Shown: positions 11,516-22,288, numbered from the stretch's first letter. The stretch: DNA of 64,000 nt from Laburnicola sp. R22_1 (GCA_014281115.1 JACONQ010000011.1:434001-498000); one strand, 5' to 3'. Notes: generated from the sequence alone by a model not told the origin. Program-made: numbers and translations.

Positions 11516-12852
11516 GAGGGTTGGGTAGGTTGGGGAGGGGAGGGGAGTGGTTGCGCAGGCGCGACGTGGTGTTGAGTAGGAGAATAGATAATTGAAAATA
11601 GATATTTGAGAGATTGGAAGATGGGGGTTGAAGGTGAGGGGATTTTTTGTTTTGTGTGAGTATGGAGTTATGTGTGTGGTGTAGGTAAGTAAGTAGTTGA
11701 TGTGCATGTATGTATAGTATTGCAAGGATAGAATTACTTTGTTAGAGCTAAAGTGTGCCTTGTGTATGCTATGTCTCTCTGCTTGTTGGTTGGCGTCTTT
11801 TACGACTGTCAGGGCGTTAACGTCATAAAAGTAGTCCTTGGGTTGAGCGACGGTGCTGTTGATTATTTTTCGAGCTAGTATGACGCGTCGTGGCTTGCCG
11901 TGAATAAAGCAAGAGTTTGAGAGAAAGATGATTATTTGACATAGGATCGATACAAGCCGGGGAACGCAATCACACGCGTGCAGTTGCGGGGGTGCAGCTA
12001 CATAAGCGGCCTCGGTTGACCGGATGTGGCTAGCCGCCACCCCATGATCACCCTGGCTCTGTTCATTTACCCCAAACACCAAACGGCGAACTATTTCAAT
12101 TTCAACGCTCGGGCGCTAACCACAGATGTTTGAGTTTGATTCCTCCCCCAATCCATATTCCAGACTTTACGAGAGTCTAGCGCGTCATAGGTGAAAAGAC
12201 GTCAAATGACGAGAAATAGCCCTGCGAAGGATTCGCGCTGCCCATGCCTCCTGGTTGACGGTAAGCATATGCCTCGGCTCGGCAGTCAAAGCTCCACGAA
12301 GAGATTCGGGAAAGGCGAGGCCCCGCAAACCCCCGGTCAGGAAGAGCCCCATGTCCTAGTCAAGAACACCGGATGGCCCTCGCAATCCTCTGCGTTTTAG
12401 GCAGTCGGGAGGATGATTCGGTCGTTAAAGTTCATGTTTGAGTAAACATATCTAAGCGTTCTAGGCAACCCCTCATCGACAATTCAATGCGCGGTGAATT
12501 CCCGCACTCCATCGCTATTCGACCAATACAATGCCAACAACGTTGCGTGGGATGCATAGCATGTGAGACCGAATGCATCAAAGCTTTGCACCTAACGGCT
12601 ACATTCCCGTCCATTCCCGTCCATGGCAATAGAAACCAAGCACCAGATATTGTCATCATCTGATTCGCATAAGATCGCGCAAAGATGACGGAAGGATAGA
12701 CCAGGTAGAGTAAACTCCTCCCCCAAGTTTAAATATCAGCCAGCTCCCTCCAAGATGCAGACCTGCCCGCCCACCAGAGTTCCTCCGATACGCCAAGTCT
12801 CCTTGATTGCAGTAGCCCGAAGCCTATACGAACTTTGAACCCTCCGCCCGCG
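11516..12852. other. Intergenic region, no gene called
   Basis: 11516-11750 is GT-rich and continues the 3' flank of the 221-aa gene. A 69-codon frame at 12191-12400 has no supporting character. TTTAAATATC at about 12728 is a plausible TATA-like element for the HsbA gene 125 bases downstream. I see nothing else. Confidence 0.4.
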
Positions 12853-13482
12853 ATGCTCTTCTCAACCGTCGCCCTCGCGCTTCTTCCCTTGACCTTTGCA
12901 CTCCCAACAAAGGAGACGCATCTGGTCTCGGACCTCAAGCGTCAAGAACCGAGTCTCTCAAACCAGATCCTGGAACATATCACCCAGCTCAATGCTTCGA
13001 CCGCCAATCTCAACACTGCCGTCAACAAATTCGATGGCTCATTCCTTGGCCTTATACCCCAGGGGATCGCCGTCGTCCTCGCGGAGAGGAAGCTAGAGAA
13101 CGCTATTGATGACACGACGGAAACCGCACAGCAAAGTGCTCAGTTTACCAACAATGAGAGTCTGGCTATTTTGACGGCTTTGACCAGCACTCTTGCACCA
13201 ATCCAAGGTTCTCTTCAATCGGTGGAGAGCAAAGTAAGTGCATTCATTCCTTTCACACATCTCCAGCGGGCAATGGGCTGATTGAAATAGTACACCGCCT
13301 TCAAGAGTAAATTCTTGGCGGGCATCGTGCTCAGTGATTTGAAGACTCTTAAAGAGAAGACGGGTGGCCTCCTTACAGCTCTTCAGACGAAATTCGATCC
13401 GAATACGGCGCCCTTCCTTGATTTGGGGAAGGATGTGCTAAACGAGGCTTTCGATAGCGCAATTGGTGTTTATTCGCAGTAG
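12853..13482 (+). CDS. Hydrophobic surface-binding protein A (HsbA) family, secreted
   Basis: Two exons, 12853-13233 and 13291-13482, flank a 57-nt intron with donor GTAAGT and acceptor AAATAG, giving 190 aa. Residues 1-17 form a signal peptide (hydrophobic core LLPLTFA). The mature part matches the HsbA pattern: an N-terminal helix with repeated Asn/Leu/Thr, an Ala-rich middle with DDTTETAQQSA, LTALTSTLAPIQGSL, then GIVLSDLKTLKEKTGGLL and a final AFDSAIGVYS. Characterised HsbA of Aspergillus binds hydrophobic surfaces and helps recruit cutinase-type enzymes; related fungal proteins include cell-wall galactomannoproteins. The length is normal for the family. The true start is ATG 12853; an upstream frame extension lacks an ATG. 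The stop codon lies inside the first unit of a 27-bp minisatellite (see that entry). Confidence 0.88.
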
Positions 13483-13612
13483 TTGAGAACGGGTCATCGG
13501 TCGCAGCAATTGAGAACGGGTCATCGGTCGCAGTAATTGGGAACGGGTCATTGGTCGCAGTAATTGGGAACGGGTCATCGGTCGCAGTAATTGGGAACGG
13601 GCCATCGGCAGG
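13477..13612. repeat. 27-bp minisatellite overlapping the HsbA stop codon
   Basis: Nearly five copies of a 27-bp unit (GCAGTAATTGGGAACGGGTC plus ATCGGTC, with variants) begin at the last Gln and stop codons of the HsbA gene. The unit length is a multiple of three. In the CDS frame each unit contributes a stop at the same place, except the second, where CAGCAA replaces CAGTAA. Minus-strand translation gives a nine-residue repeat, which I regard as a by-product. Confidence 0.9.
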
Positions 13613-13649
13613 TGTGCTACTGACAAACTATGGTGCAGAGGCATTTGCA

Positions 13650-14438
13650 GCTCATCAGATCCTTAATGATCAGTAGGCTCTGAGACAACTTGAATAGTAT
13701 TGTTAATGCTAAACTCTGTTCGCGATCTTGGTGTCACGTGCCCTTTCGGCGGTTTGTGATTTTTGGGTCCACGTACCTGGTTAGTTTGTGTGCGTCTCAC
13801 GACCCATGAACGAATTGGTTCTAGAAATTTTTAGCCTTTGACAGTAGGCTAAGAGATGCGAAAGTGAAACACTCAGTGACGCAATTAGTCGATATTCTCG
13901 CAATTGTTCCCGCTGTAAGTCTTCTGCTCGGTAGACCATGTGACCCACGGAACGACTGACGTGGATGTGTGATGAAGACGGTATTGGAACTGGCTAAACA
14001 AGGTTGCGGCTCACTACTGGCTTGATTGAAGAGCCCGAGACCTCTTCAATGTTCATGCGAAGAAATGCGACCATTTGTCTGATCATCTGGCTAACCCGCC
14101 AACTCCATTGACTACAATGGTGAATCTTGTTTGCTTGTGTGAGATGCTATTCCAGAACAACAAACTGGTCTACACAAAAATCGAACCATTTTCGAAGCCA
14201 GTTGCAAATTTTGTGTCACATCCCAGATGACGAGAAATACATAAGCCCAGCTTCTCCGCTTACTACATTGTGCATTTGCTACCATCTCTCTGTGGTGTCA
14301 CACTATTCATTCATAAAACAATGTGCATATACAGTCATGTGCCTTCTTCAATATATAAATTCTTAGCCATGGGCGAGCTGGCTAAAAAGTAAAAAATTGG
14401 TATAACAACTTTGACAGTTTCTATATAAATCAAACAGA
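13650..14438. other. Intergenic region, no gene called
   Basis: No convincing coding frame, RNA gene or repeat is seen. ATATATAAAT at about 14352 could be a TATA element for the following small gene. Confidence 0.4.
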
Positions 14439-14888
14439 ATGGGTTTCTTTGCTTCGATTTGCTGCTTCGGTGGAGCCTCCCCCAAGAAGAGCCAGCGGAC
14501 GCACCAACGACCGCGTAACATAATGAACGAAATGGCTGGTCCCATTCCAGGTGCGCATACCATTGCCACTTGGTCAAATGCACCCAAGGCTCAACACAAG
14601 CCGCCAGTGGCCCAGGCGGTCCCACAAGATACTAGCCAGCATATTCCTATGGCTAGTAAATCGCATCGCAATGTCCAAGAATCGATTAGACGCCCTGATG
14701 CAATGGAACGGACTGGATCCCGACCCCGGCCATTCAGTTTTCTTCCTGGCCAAGATGTAAGTGCCAATGCGTCTACACCGCAGACGCATCACGGCCACAA
14801 TGTACGTCTGGTTCATCACTCATCAAGTGTAGAACTGGCGAAAGACGCCCTGAGACTCCGTCGTTGCGATGCTGTTCGCGGGAGGTGA
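14439..14888 (+). CDS. Small protein with predicted N-myristoyl/palmitoyl N-terminus
   Basis: A 149-codon frame begins MGFFASICCFGG. Gly2 with Ser6 fits the N-myristoylation rule MGxxxS, and Cys8-Cys9 next to it is a usual palmitoylation site. Residues 15-30 are basic (PKKSQRTHQRPR), which would help membrane attachment. The rest is polar and low in hydrophobic residues, and I do not recognise it. A GTAAGT at 14757 follows GQD in phase and could be a donor with acceptor TAG at 14832, giving a protein ending six codons later. Without transcript data either C-terminus is possible. The gene may be real because of the well-formed N-terminus, but support is modest. Confidence 0.45.
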   Translation: MGFFASICCFGGASPKKSQRTHQRPRNIMNEMAGPIPGAHTIATWSNAPKAQHKPPVAQAVPQDTSQHIPMASKSHRNVQESIRRPDAMERTGSRPRPFSFLPGQDVSANASTPQTHHGHNVRLVHHSSSVELAKDALRLRRCDAVRGR

Positions 14889-16399
14889 TATAGATTAATA
14901 TATCCTTTGGGAGAGAACAGTTACGGAAAAAATAAAATAAAGTTATTCTGGATTATTTGTTTCAAAGCGCTTTTCTAGCACCCCTACAGCTTTCCATAAC
15001 AGCGTTATACCGTGTACCGAGAGCGCGAAGTCTTCTTGATCATTCTGGATTATCTGTGTGCATTCTGATCGTCTTTAGCTACGTTGTTAGTGACTTTTTC
15101 TCGACCCATAAACCAAATTATATATTTCGATCCAAATATTGGCTGATGTATAGCCTAGAGAAATTGGGTCGCGCCATATCGCGGGTCTTCTTGCCATTGG
15201 TTGGAGAACTTTCCTGCTACTTCGTTTGAGGTGCCTAGATGAATGAATGGATGAGTGTCACAAAATAAGAATTCCACACCCAGACCCATTTTCAGAGAAT
15301 GAATAGAGTTTCAAAATCTCGTGCTACATTGGCTCTTCCTAATTAACGTTAGTTCCCTAAAATGCTCTGTGCTAACGCCAGCTCTCGTTCCTTGATTCAG
15401 CCCACTCAAAACCGAGTGTGGGATTGACGACTCAGTGTATGAGATTTATGGTATGTTAAAACCGCTTAATTATGTGCTTTAATAGAAGCGAATATACTAC
15501 ATAAAAAGCCCCAACTAGGGTGGAAGGAAAATTAATGCATAGTCACGTGACATTGCCTGCACCTTGGCAACGTTTTCCAGAGAAAAGAAAGGGCAAATTA
15601 CGTGAACGAGAGCAAGAGAAGAGTGCGGAGATATGGGTAATTAGCGATAGTAGAAACTACGGTGACTACCCGGGATCAACACTTTGGCTCATGTATCCTA
15701 CCTTTGTAGGGTAAGGCTAATTGATTTCCACAGTACATCATAGCAAGGCGGCCTTCTAGACCCCTTGTGTTGGCATAGGGCCTATTGGACCTCAAGATAA
15801 GCAGTGTGCCTGCGCCTAAAGTTCTCCGCTTCTGGCCTGTGGAAGCGGTGCAGGGCAGTTCGGGTGCGCATAGATCCACGAGAGAATACGTCGGGCTCTC
15901 GCACTTGCTACGACTACTTTGAACGTCTTATGATAACCTGAAAAACGCAGTAGCGCATAGAAGACGTGTGCATAATGAAACAATACAGAAGGATACATGT
16001 GCGTTCACAACACCGTGAGGGCTGTGCTGAGTGAATGACAACACTGTTTCACTGCAACGTATCGAACAGCTCTAGGCTGCCCAGACGACGCCCTGCTAAC
16101 ACAAAATGCTATTTTCTACCAAGCCAAATCACAACACAACACCTTCGGTGTGCCACCCCAACCAGCGCACCACCCAAAGCTTCTGTTCACACATTGTCAA
16201 CACAGAGTAAGTATTTCCCCCCTCCCCATTTCCCGCCTCCCTATATAAACTGCTCTTATTGTCGGAACGCACACAGAAACCCAAATAGCAGAGACTCAAC
16301 CACAACAATCAACTGCAGAACATTTGAAGTGTACGTATACCCATTCCTGTATTCCTACCTGAAGTTTACAAAATTAAAAGCTACTACAGGCCTGATACA
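14889..16399. other. Intergenic region and probable 5' leader of the next gene
   Basis: 14889-16030 holds only short unsupported frames. 16030-16399 is C/A-rich and promoter-like: a TATA element at 16241 and a possible 5' UTR intron with donor GTACGT at 16331 and acceptor CTACAG at 16389, ten bases before the ATG. Confidence 0.4.
16241..16250 (+). promoter_or_regulatory. TATA-like element
   Basis: CTATATAAAC stands about 150 bases upstream of ATG 16400 within a pyrimidine-rich region. Confidence 0.45.
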
Positions 16400-18382
16400 A
16401 TGGCCCATCAAAAGCGACCGGCATCCGAAGAGCGCAATGCGCCTGACACAAAGCGCATGCGGGATGAGAGCCAGAGCGACTTTCCAGCTGAAGGTATGCA
16501 TGAGCACAATTATGCGCATGGTTTGCCTGCTGACGATTGTGACGCAGCCAGCGCAACCGGCGCAGAGACAGAGGCTTTGCCGTCCGAGGAGACGACGCCT
16601 GTCCTTGAAGGCTTCGACGCCAACGAAATATGGGCTGCATACGGAGCTAAAGTCAAGGAACAAGAGGAGCAGGATGACGACGATGACGAAGACGAAGACG
16701 CAGAAGAGGACAAGGATGAGGACGCTACTACAAAGATAAAGAAAGAACCCAAGCCGACTGATACATCACCAGTCCGCTCTTTTAAGCGCTCGGGAGGTGG
16801 GAGTGGACATCAACTTCCTCCTATGCGGCCTTACTGGGTGACTGAATCATTGGGCGGGAAACCATGGGCCGACTATTACAAATACAAGCGACAAGCGGGA
16901 AAGCTCGAACGGGAGACGTGGGTGGCTGCTGCTGCTAATTTCGAGCACGCTTTCGTCAAGAAAGAGGCTCGAGATGTGGAAGGAGTGCCTGAAGTCGCGA
17001 CATATTCTCATGTCGCACCACATCCTAAAGCCGCATCAGGTCTTCAAGTCGGACCATATCCTCAAGTTGCAGCAGGTGCTCAAGTCGAACCATATCCTCA
17101 AGTCGCAGCAGACCCTAACCTCGAACCATATCCACAAGTCGCAACAGATGCTGAAGTTGCAGCAATGCCCGAAACTCAAGCCTTTGCGCAGCCAAAGACC
17201 CCGCCGCCGGAACCCATAGACCCTACAGACCTGCCTAGCTCCCACGAGCGCATTCTACCTGGCGAATTTGGCCACGGCCGTCTCAAGTCCCGCGTAACTT
17301 TCACCGCCGACCCCATTCCTCCCTCCCTACACTACACCGTAATGGGTCCGCTCAACCACTCCCGCCTTAGCGCCCTTCGAAAATTTAAGAATTGGCGGGA
17401 TGATGGACGCATGGCTAGGATCAAAGAATCTTCCGTGCGACGCGCTGCACGCTTGGTTATCCTAGACGAGGGAACCCCATGTGGACCCCAGAACGAGCTT
17501 GAGCACTGGGCGAGTACGCTCGAGGGCATAGACAAGTGGCTGAAGATGGCGATGCCAGATAGCTACATCGTGATCCGGACGAATATCCCGTGGAATAGGC
17601 ATGCGGCCGCGGGTCGGTTTAGAAACTACGCCAACTCTATGCTGAACATGCTTCGAAAGTATCCGGGTCACTTCAAGGTGGAGTTGGAGGATGGCGGCCA
17701 ATCTATTCTGACGGCCAATTTGATGCAGTACTACCCGACCGCTGCGGATCCCGAGTACAATGTCCACGAGCAGCGCAAGAAGCTAGACTTCCCGCTCATC
17801 TGCAAGCGCAAAGGCACTAGTTATCACGCGGAGCGACAGAAGGCGGAGGATTTTGAGCTGCAGCGGCGAGGCGCGGAGCGAGCTCGAACGGGCAATCGCA
17901 ACATCACAGCCGATTATAACCTAATCGACCGGGTGTATCAGCAAAACATGATTCAGCTGCGAGAAGAGATTCTTTCCGAGCTTCCTGCCGAGTGCACCAA
18001 GAAGTGCAACGAGATCTTCAACGAACACCGGTTCCTCAGCGAATTCGTTCAGAATCTTGACTTTCATGCTCAGCATGGCCATATCTTCGGAGAAGAGGAG
18101 CGGGAGGGGTTCAAGACCATGATAAAGAAGAAGAAAGAATCCGCGGCCCCGTCCATTAACCCAGCAGTTGAGGCGAAGAAGATCGCCGCTGTTCTTCCGT
18201 GGATGTCGGAGGAGAAGATCCGCAAATATTACGAGGAAAAGGCTGCAAATCCTAGTGCAGAGTTCCCGCCACTGGAGGTTCCTCAGACAGCTACACATTC
18301 TGTTGCATCGGAAATGCCAGAGACACCCATCAAGCAGGAGGAAGAAGACGAGGAGACTGCACCCACACACTTTGGCGTATAG
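16400..18382 (+). CDS. Unrecognised 660-aa protein, probably nuclear, with 13-residue repeats
   Basis: A single long frame. Residues 1-80 are polar with a basic patch (KRPASEERNAPDTKRMR). Residues 88-111 are an acidic run of Asp/Glu. Residues 201-255 contain four imperfect 13-residue repeats of the type VEPYPQVAADPN. Residues 285-480 look folded, with conserved-looking aromatic positions (LHYTVMGPLNHSRL, WASTLEGIDKWLKMAMPDSY, RFRNYANSMLNMLRKYP). Residues 490-620 are helical and charged (RVYQQNMIQLREEILSELP, then a lysine-rich KKKKES). The tail is acidic and contains a SUMO-like site (PIKQEE). Composition suggests a nuclear or chromatin-associated protein, but no domain is recognised and no catalytic motif is visible. 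No membrane segment or signal peptide. Confidence 0.75.
   Translation: MAHQKRPASEERNAPDTKRMRDESQSDFPAEGMHEHNYAHGLPADDCDAASATGAETEALPSEETTPVLEGFDANEIWAAYGAKVKEQEEQDDDDDEDEDAEEDKDEDATTKIKKEPKPTDTSPVRSFKRSGGGSGHQLPPMRPYWVTESLGGKPWADYYKYKRQAGKLERETWVAAAANFEHAFVKKEARDVEGVPEVATYSHVAPHPKAASGLQVGPYPQVAAGAQVEPYPQVAADPNLEPYPQVATDAEVAAMPETQAFAQPKTPPPEPIDPTDLPSSHERILPGEFGHGRLKSRVTFTADPIPPSLHYTVMGPLNHSRLSALRKFKNWRDDGRMARIKESSVRRAARLVILDEGTPCGPQNELEHWASTLEGIDKWLKMAMPDSYIVIRTNIPWNRHAAAGRFRNYANSMLNMLRKYPGHFKVELEDGGQSILTANLMQYYPTAADPEYNVHEQRKKLDFPLICKRKGTSYHAERQKAEDFELQRRGAERARTGNRNITADYNLIDRVYQQNMIQLREEILSELPAECTKKCNEIFNEHRFLSEFVQNLDFHAQHGHIFGEEEREGFKTMIKKKKESAAPSINPAVEAKKIAAVLPWMSEEKIRKYYEEKAANPSAEFPPLEVPQTATHSVASEMPETPIKQEEEDEETAPTHFGV
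16999..17165 (+). repeat. In-frame 39-bp repeats within the 660-aa gene
   Basis: Four imperfect copies of a 39-bp unit with CATATCCTCAAGTCGCAGCA recur in the coding frame, producing the PYPQVAA-type 13-residue repeats. Copy number is a multiple of three bases and could vary without breaking the gene. Confidence 0.8.
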
Positions 18383-19270
18383 CAAACGCCAGAGTCATTC
18401 ATCAAGCAAGAGGGCAGAGATCCTGATTTATTTGGAGTAACAGATCGGTGCGATGTTTGAAGGTATGATGGACGATTGATCGTAGAGCTTTCTACAGCAT
18501 GAACAGCAAAATGTGGCTTTTTTGTCGAAGCTGCAAGCATCTCAGCATTGATTTGTTAGTAAGCAGACGGTAAGAGTAGTGTATGTCCATTTTGATTGGT
18601 GGGGCGTGAAGCAAACGGAATTGTTGGCTTACAACTTGTCACGGCTACGGATGCCAGGTTTGCTTGCATGTTGACAATGGCAATTGTATGTCGCATGATA
18701 GTGTAGTGTAAAACAATGAACATATTATATGTACGCGCCTTTGTGTCTGAAATGTGTGTCGATTCTAAGACGCGCAGTGATGAATGACTTATATATATGC
18801 AACTACGTTCTCAAGCATTCTTCTCATCCTCTGTCGTATTATATTTCAGTTAATTTAGGTCTACAACGTTAATTCCATACACACCCGTCTTTGCAATGAG
18901 TAAGCATTGTTCAGCCACCATGAACAGCAGATTAGCTCCACGTCACGAGCTGCGGGCATTCACTGCCAAGCCGCTACCCCAATCGTTCTGCCAATGGGCG
19001 TCCGGGAAGATAAGAAGGGTAAAAGCTCGATATTGTCCTGGCCAGGACAATAAGTTCCCGGAGAGCCACGCCGCTGCCCGCACAGTAGTTCGACGACGCG
19101 CCCGCCCACACCATAACTCCCTCAACACACCCTCGCCCATAAATCCCACCCACAACTTCCCGTATCAGCTTCTCAACTCCAATTCTCAACATCACTTCTC
19201 AGCGCCACTCCCCAACTCCATTCTCAACGCCACTTGACCTCTCCCGTAGAAGTCTGCCACCCAAATCGCA
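18383..19270. other. Intergenic region
   Basis: The 3' flank of the 660-aa gene and the 5' flank of the next. ATATATATGC at about 18791 is AT-rich but distant from the next ATG; ATAAATCCC at about 19139 could serve as a TATA element. No gene or repeat is supported. Confidence 0.4.
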
Positions 19271-20761
19271 ATGGCACCAAAGCGTTCGGCTGAAGATGTC
19301 GCCAGCGACAACAACCCGTCACCGATGAAGCGCGCGAAGTCCATCCCCAGCAAGTCTTCGCGAGTTACAGTCCGCAGTCCTCTCAGCACTGCGAGAGGTG
19401 TTCGAGGGCATCGCTCCCCTTCTCCGTCCGCCGTTTCCGCGAGCGTTGAATTCGCTCCCGCAGATCAGGTAAGACAGTCTGAATCCTACGTCAAAATCGA
19501 AGCCTCAGGCTCACAATTTGCTTTGCAGGAGTCCAATGATAGCGACGTCAGTTCCGACGAAGACGAGCCGCAGCCCAACGTGGGACATGCCCAGCATTCG
19601 GGCGACGTCGCAGAGCTCCAAGCCGATGAAGACGATGAAGACTTCACAAAGGCACTGGAAGCGGTATTGAACGCCCAGCAAGACGAGAGCGACGAACTTG
19701 CTCAGCAGTTCGACACCGTCGCAGAGCCCCCATCCGACGCCGACTCTGACGAAGACTTCACAAGGGCAATGAAGGCTGGATTCCAGGCTCAAGAAGACGG
19801 AGGCAACGACGGAGAGGAGATCGCTCGGTTCAAACCGGACGGCCGCATTCTCACCGACGAGGACTTTGCCAACTGGCCAAACACCGCTGGCAGTTGGCTC
19901 CTTGATACTCAGCGCCGTCAGTCAGACGATGAAGATGACGAAGGTTGGAGCTACTTCGAGGAGAAATTGCTCCAAGGCACTGTTGCTGGTAAGCAGTCGT
20001 TGACTGAAGCAGAGGAGACCGGCGATGCCGCGAAGACTCCTGCACCGCGCGACGTATCACCTACGAACCGAAGCGCCGGATCACAGCTACCGGCTAATGA
20101 CACCACCGTCGATGTCTCGCCCCAGAACGAGGTTGTTCCTACAAAGGAAGCCTCGATAGCCCCTTCCCCGAGGAATACGGAAGCGCCTACCGTCACGACG
20201 CTAGAGGTCACCGATACTGCGCCTGCGCCGGAACCAAAGAAGAACGGTAGGGCGCCCAGGAAGTCGAAAGGGAAGAAAGCCACCACGACCGAGACGCCTG
20301 AGCCGGAGCCAACGAAGGGCAAGTCACGAAAGAAGACGAAAGCCCAGAAGTTGGCCGAGATTCAACGTGCCCAAGCAGGACACGAAAACGGCGAGAGTCT
20401 GGCGGATCGAGCGTACGTGGGACTGGGCAAGAACAACACCCAGGACCCTACTGCCGACCCACAACAACCGACAGCGGCTCAGGATCAGCCGCAAGAGAAT
20501 CCCCCAGAAGAGCCGGATTGCTCACCCGTCAGCGAAGAGCTCACTCCCAATGGGCCATTCTACAGCACCATTGTCTTTGCCACCGATCCCTGTCCTGAGG
20601 AAGAGAGGTCCAAGGTCCCCACGCAAACTCGCCTTGATAAATACACGTATTACGAGGAGAAAGCTGGGACACATCGCACCCGAACGGATGGCGCGAAGTC
20701 AAAGAAACGGCAGACAGAACTTTTGAAAGGCACCTCCGTATCGCCGCTGTTAACGCGATAG
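19271..20761 (+). CDS. Unrecognised acidic, disordered nuclear protein (about 476 aa after splicing)
   Basis: The frame is open for 496 codons, but a 60-nt segment at 19469-19528 starts GTAAGA and ends TTTGCAG, lies exactly between codons and contains no stop. It is probably an intron, giving 476 aa. The N-terminus is basic with NLS-like KRAKSIPSKSSR. Residues about 80-220 are acidic and contain two related blocks, EDFTKALEAVLNAQQ and EDFTRAMKAGFQAQE. A Lys-rich stretch (RKSKGKKATTTE, KGKSRKKTKAQKLAEIQRAQ) follows. The C-terminal 80 residues, with ATDPCPEEERSKVPTQTR and YTYYEEKAGTHR, look more conserved. No enzymatic motif. A chromatin-associated or nucleolar role is only a guess from composition. 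Confidence 0.7.
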   Translation: MAPKRSAEDVASDNNPSPMKRAKSIPSKSSRVTVRSPLSTARGVRGHRSPSPSAVSASVEFAPADQVRQSESYVKIEASGSQFALQESNDSDVSSDEDEPQPNVGHAQHSGDVAELQADEDDEDFTKALEAVLNAQQDESDELAQQFDTVAEPPSDADSDEDFTRAMKAGFQAQEDGGNDGEEIARFKPDGRILTDEDFANWPNTAGSWLLDTQRRQSDDEDDEGWSYFEEKLLQGTVAGKQSLTEAEETGDAAKTPAPRDVSPTNRSAGSQLPANDTTVDVSPQNEVVPTKEASIAPSPRNTEAPTVTTLEVTDTAPAPEPKKNGRAPRKSKGKKATTTETPEPEPTKGKSRKKTKAQKLAEIQRAQAGHENGESLADRAYVGLGKNNTQDPTADPQQPTAAQDQPQENPPEEPDCSPVSEELTPNGPFYSTIVFATDPCPEEERSKVPTQTRLDKYTYYEEKAGTHRTRTDGAKSKKRQTELLKGTSVSPLLTR

Positions 20762-20879
20762 GCTGGGCAATTGCGCCCTACCTTATCTTCAAAGCAAAGA
20801 ACCACAACGCGTCCTAGTACCCTAATTTAAAGCCCTAATAGCGCATTAGGGTTAGCGATAACAGCTAGACTACAAACGA

Positions 20880-21770
20880 GGTTAGTGTAGCCTAGTTAAG
20901 GCACTTTATTAAGTAGATAAGGGAGCGGAGAATAAGTAGCCATGTGCTGCTCGTTATTAACGGCCACAAGAGCCATAAGTTGCTTGCCTTCTAGGATCTC
21001 TGCGAAAAGAATAAGATAATTACCCTCTGTATGCCTCTACACTTATCGCACATCTTGCAGCCGCTTAATATTAGGTGTTTTGCCCCCTTAAAGTAGGCAT
21101 ATAGCAAAGAGATTAGTGTCTTAGCAATAGACCACATTGGCCAAATTAATAAAAAGGCCTTTATTGCCTTCTTTGCGAAGGTTTTTAAGCCTGCGTTCTT
21201 AAAGACAAATATCTAATTAAGCTTTAGAGCAACTGGCTTAGTGCCTTATAACCTATTAGTGGTGCTATCGAAGCTTAAAGTCAAACTTCGCACGCCAACA
21301 CCGCCCACACTAGGGACCACCTAATAGAACCCCAAAACACTAAGCAACGCCGCTAAAGTAGAGGCTTAATCTACGCTGCTTCGCGATTGCATTTAAAAAC
21401 ATTAGGGTTCCTTACCTTCTCCTATAGTTAAGATGGTTAATTAACTTAGAAAGGGCACTAAGATAATATTGTATTTACAGACGTTGCTAGCTGCCTAAGT
21501 ACTACAGCTTAAAGCATTAAATAGAGTAGCTTCTAAGCGCAAATCGCGCAAAAAAAAGCGGATTTAGGAGGGCGGAGACCTATTAAAGGAAGAGGCAGAG
21601 GATTTAGTAGCCTAATTAGACGTTAGGGCGCAGGTAGAGGGGGAAACGCGTGAAGGTAGAGTGCGAGCAGGTATAGGTAAGTAGCGTAAAAGGCACTATA
21701 AGCGCTGCAGGGAGACAGGACACAATTTACGCACGTGCGAAAAAGATAGAGTAGAGATTACCGATTAATT
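20880..21770 (+). pseudogene. Decayed pogo-type DDE transposase
   Basis: Plus-strand frames from about 20930 resemble the pogo/Fot1 DDE domain: LLLNGHKSHKLLAF, then ITLCMPLHLSHILQPL and CFAPLK, interrupted by TAG and TAA codons. It ends near 21765 with a zinc knuckle (CRETGHNLRTC), the same C-terminal module as in the transposase at 54750-56360. The second catalytic Asp has become Asn (LNGH). No terminal repeats could be identified, so the element is an old fragment. Confidence 0.75.
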
Positions 21771-22065
21771 CTATATATTACGCATTGTAGTAGGTTGTTG
21801 TAGTGTTGAGTAAGTATGTGCAGAAGGCCTAAAAGTTTATTAGGGGTGGCCACTCGCCTAGCACTCACGTTATTTGTTAAAAATAAGCTTATTTCTATTC
21901 TTAAGAGTAACACTAGGTTGTTAGTAATAGATATTACTATCTTTTATTATACTTAAGTAGTCCTGGATCTTCTCTATAAGTTAAAGGTAATAATAATATT
22001 AATTCCGCCTAGTTATACTTATTTTTTTTATTTTCTTAATACTACTATTAATGTGTGTTATTAAA

Positions 22066-22107
22066 TTATCTACCTAGGGGTAGAATAACAAAGGCTTTCA
22101 TCCCAAA
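22066..22107 (+). repeat. Dispersed about 100-bp repeat, left part (copy A)
   Basis: ATTATCTACCTAGGGGTAGA followed by ATAACAAAGGCTTTCATCCC is the left half of a dispersed repeat. Its right half continues at 34725 on the far side of the Gypsy element, so the element inserted into this repeat. Other copies are at 34970, 36000 and 36385. Confidence 0.75.
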
Positions 22108-22288
22108 TATTACGACGCGTCTCCTGTGGCAGCGTAACCCCCTAGTTGCCCAAGGCTGGCCTAGATTAGCCTTGGCTAGGTCAGAGTTTTCTTCTTAGGC
22201 CTTATAGCCTTTAGACCTACTTTCCTTTTTTTAAGGGATCGCCTTAGTAGTAAATTAATAGATTAAGCATTATATCCACAATCTTATA
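22108..22288 (+). repeat. Gypsy 5' LTR (181 bp)
   Basis: It aligns without gaps to 34544-34724. The expected TG...CA ends read TA...TA here, which is what CpA-to-TpA mutation on each strand would produce. Confidence 0.93.

Noticed and set aside
11126..12082. 318-codon minus-strand frame
   Set aside because: Its 3' half is the complement of the 221-aa gene and its start lies in non-coding, low-complexity DNA.
13438..13644. Minus-strand frame with nine-residue repeats
   Set aside because: It is the translation of the 27-bp minisatellite and lacks coding support.
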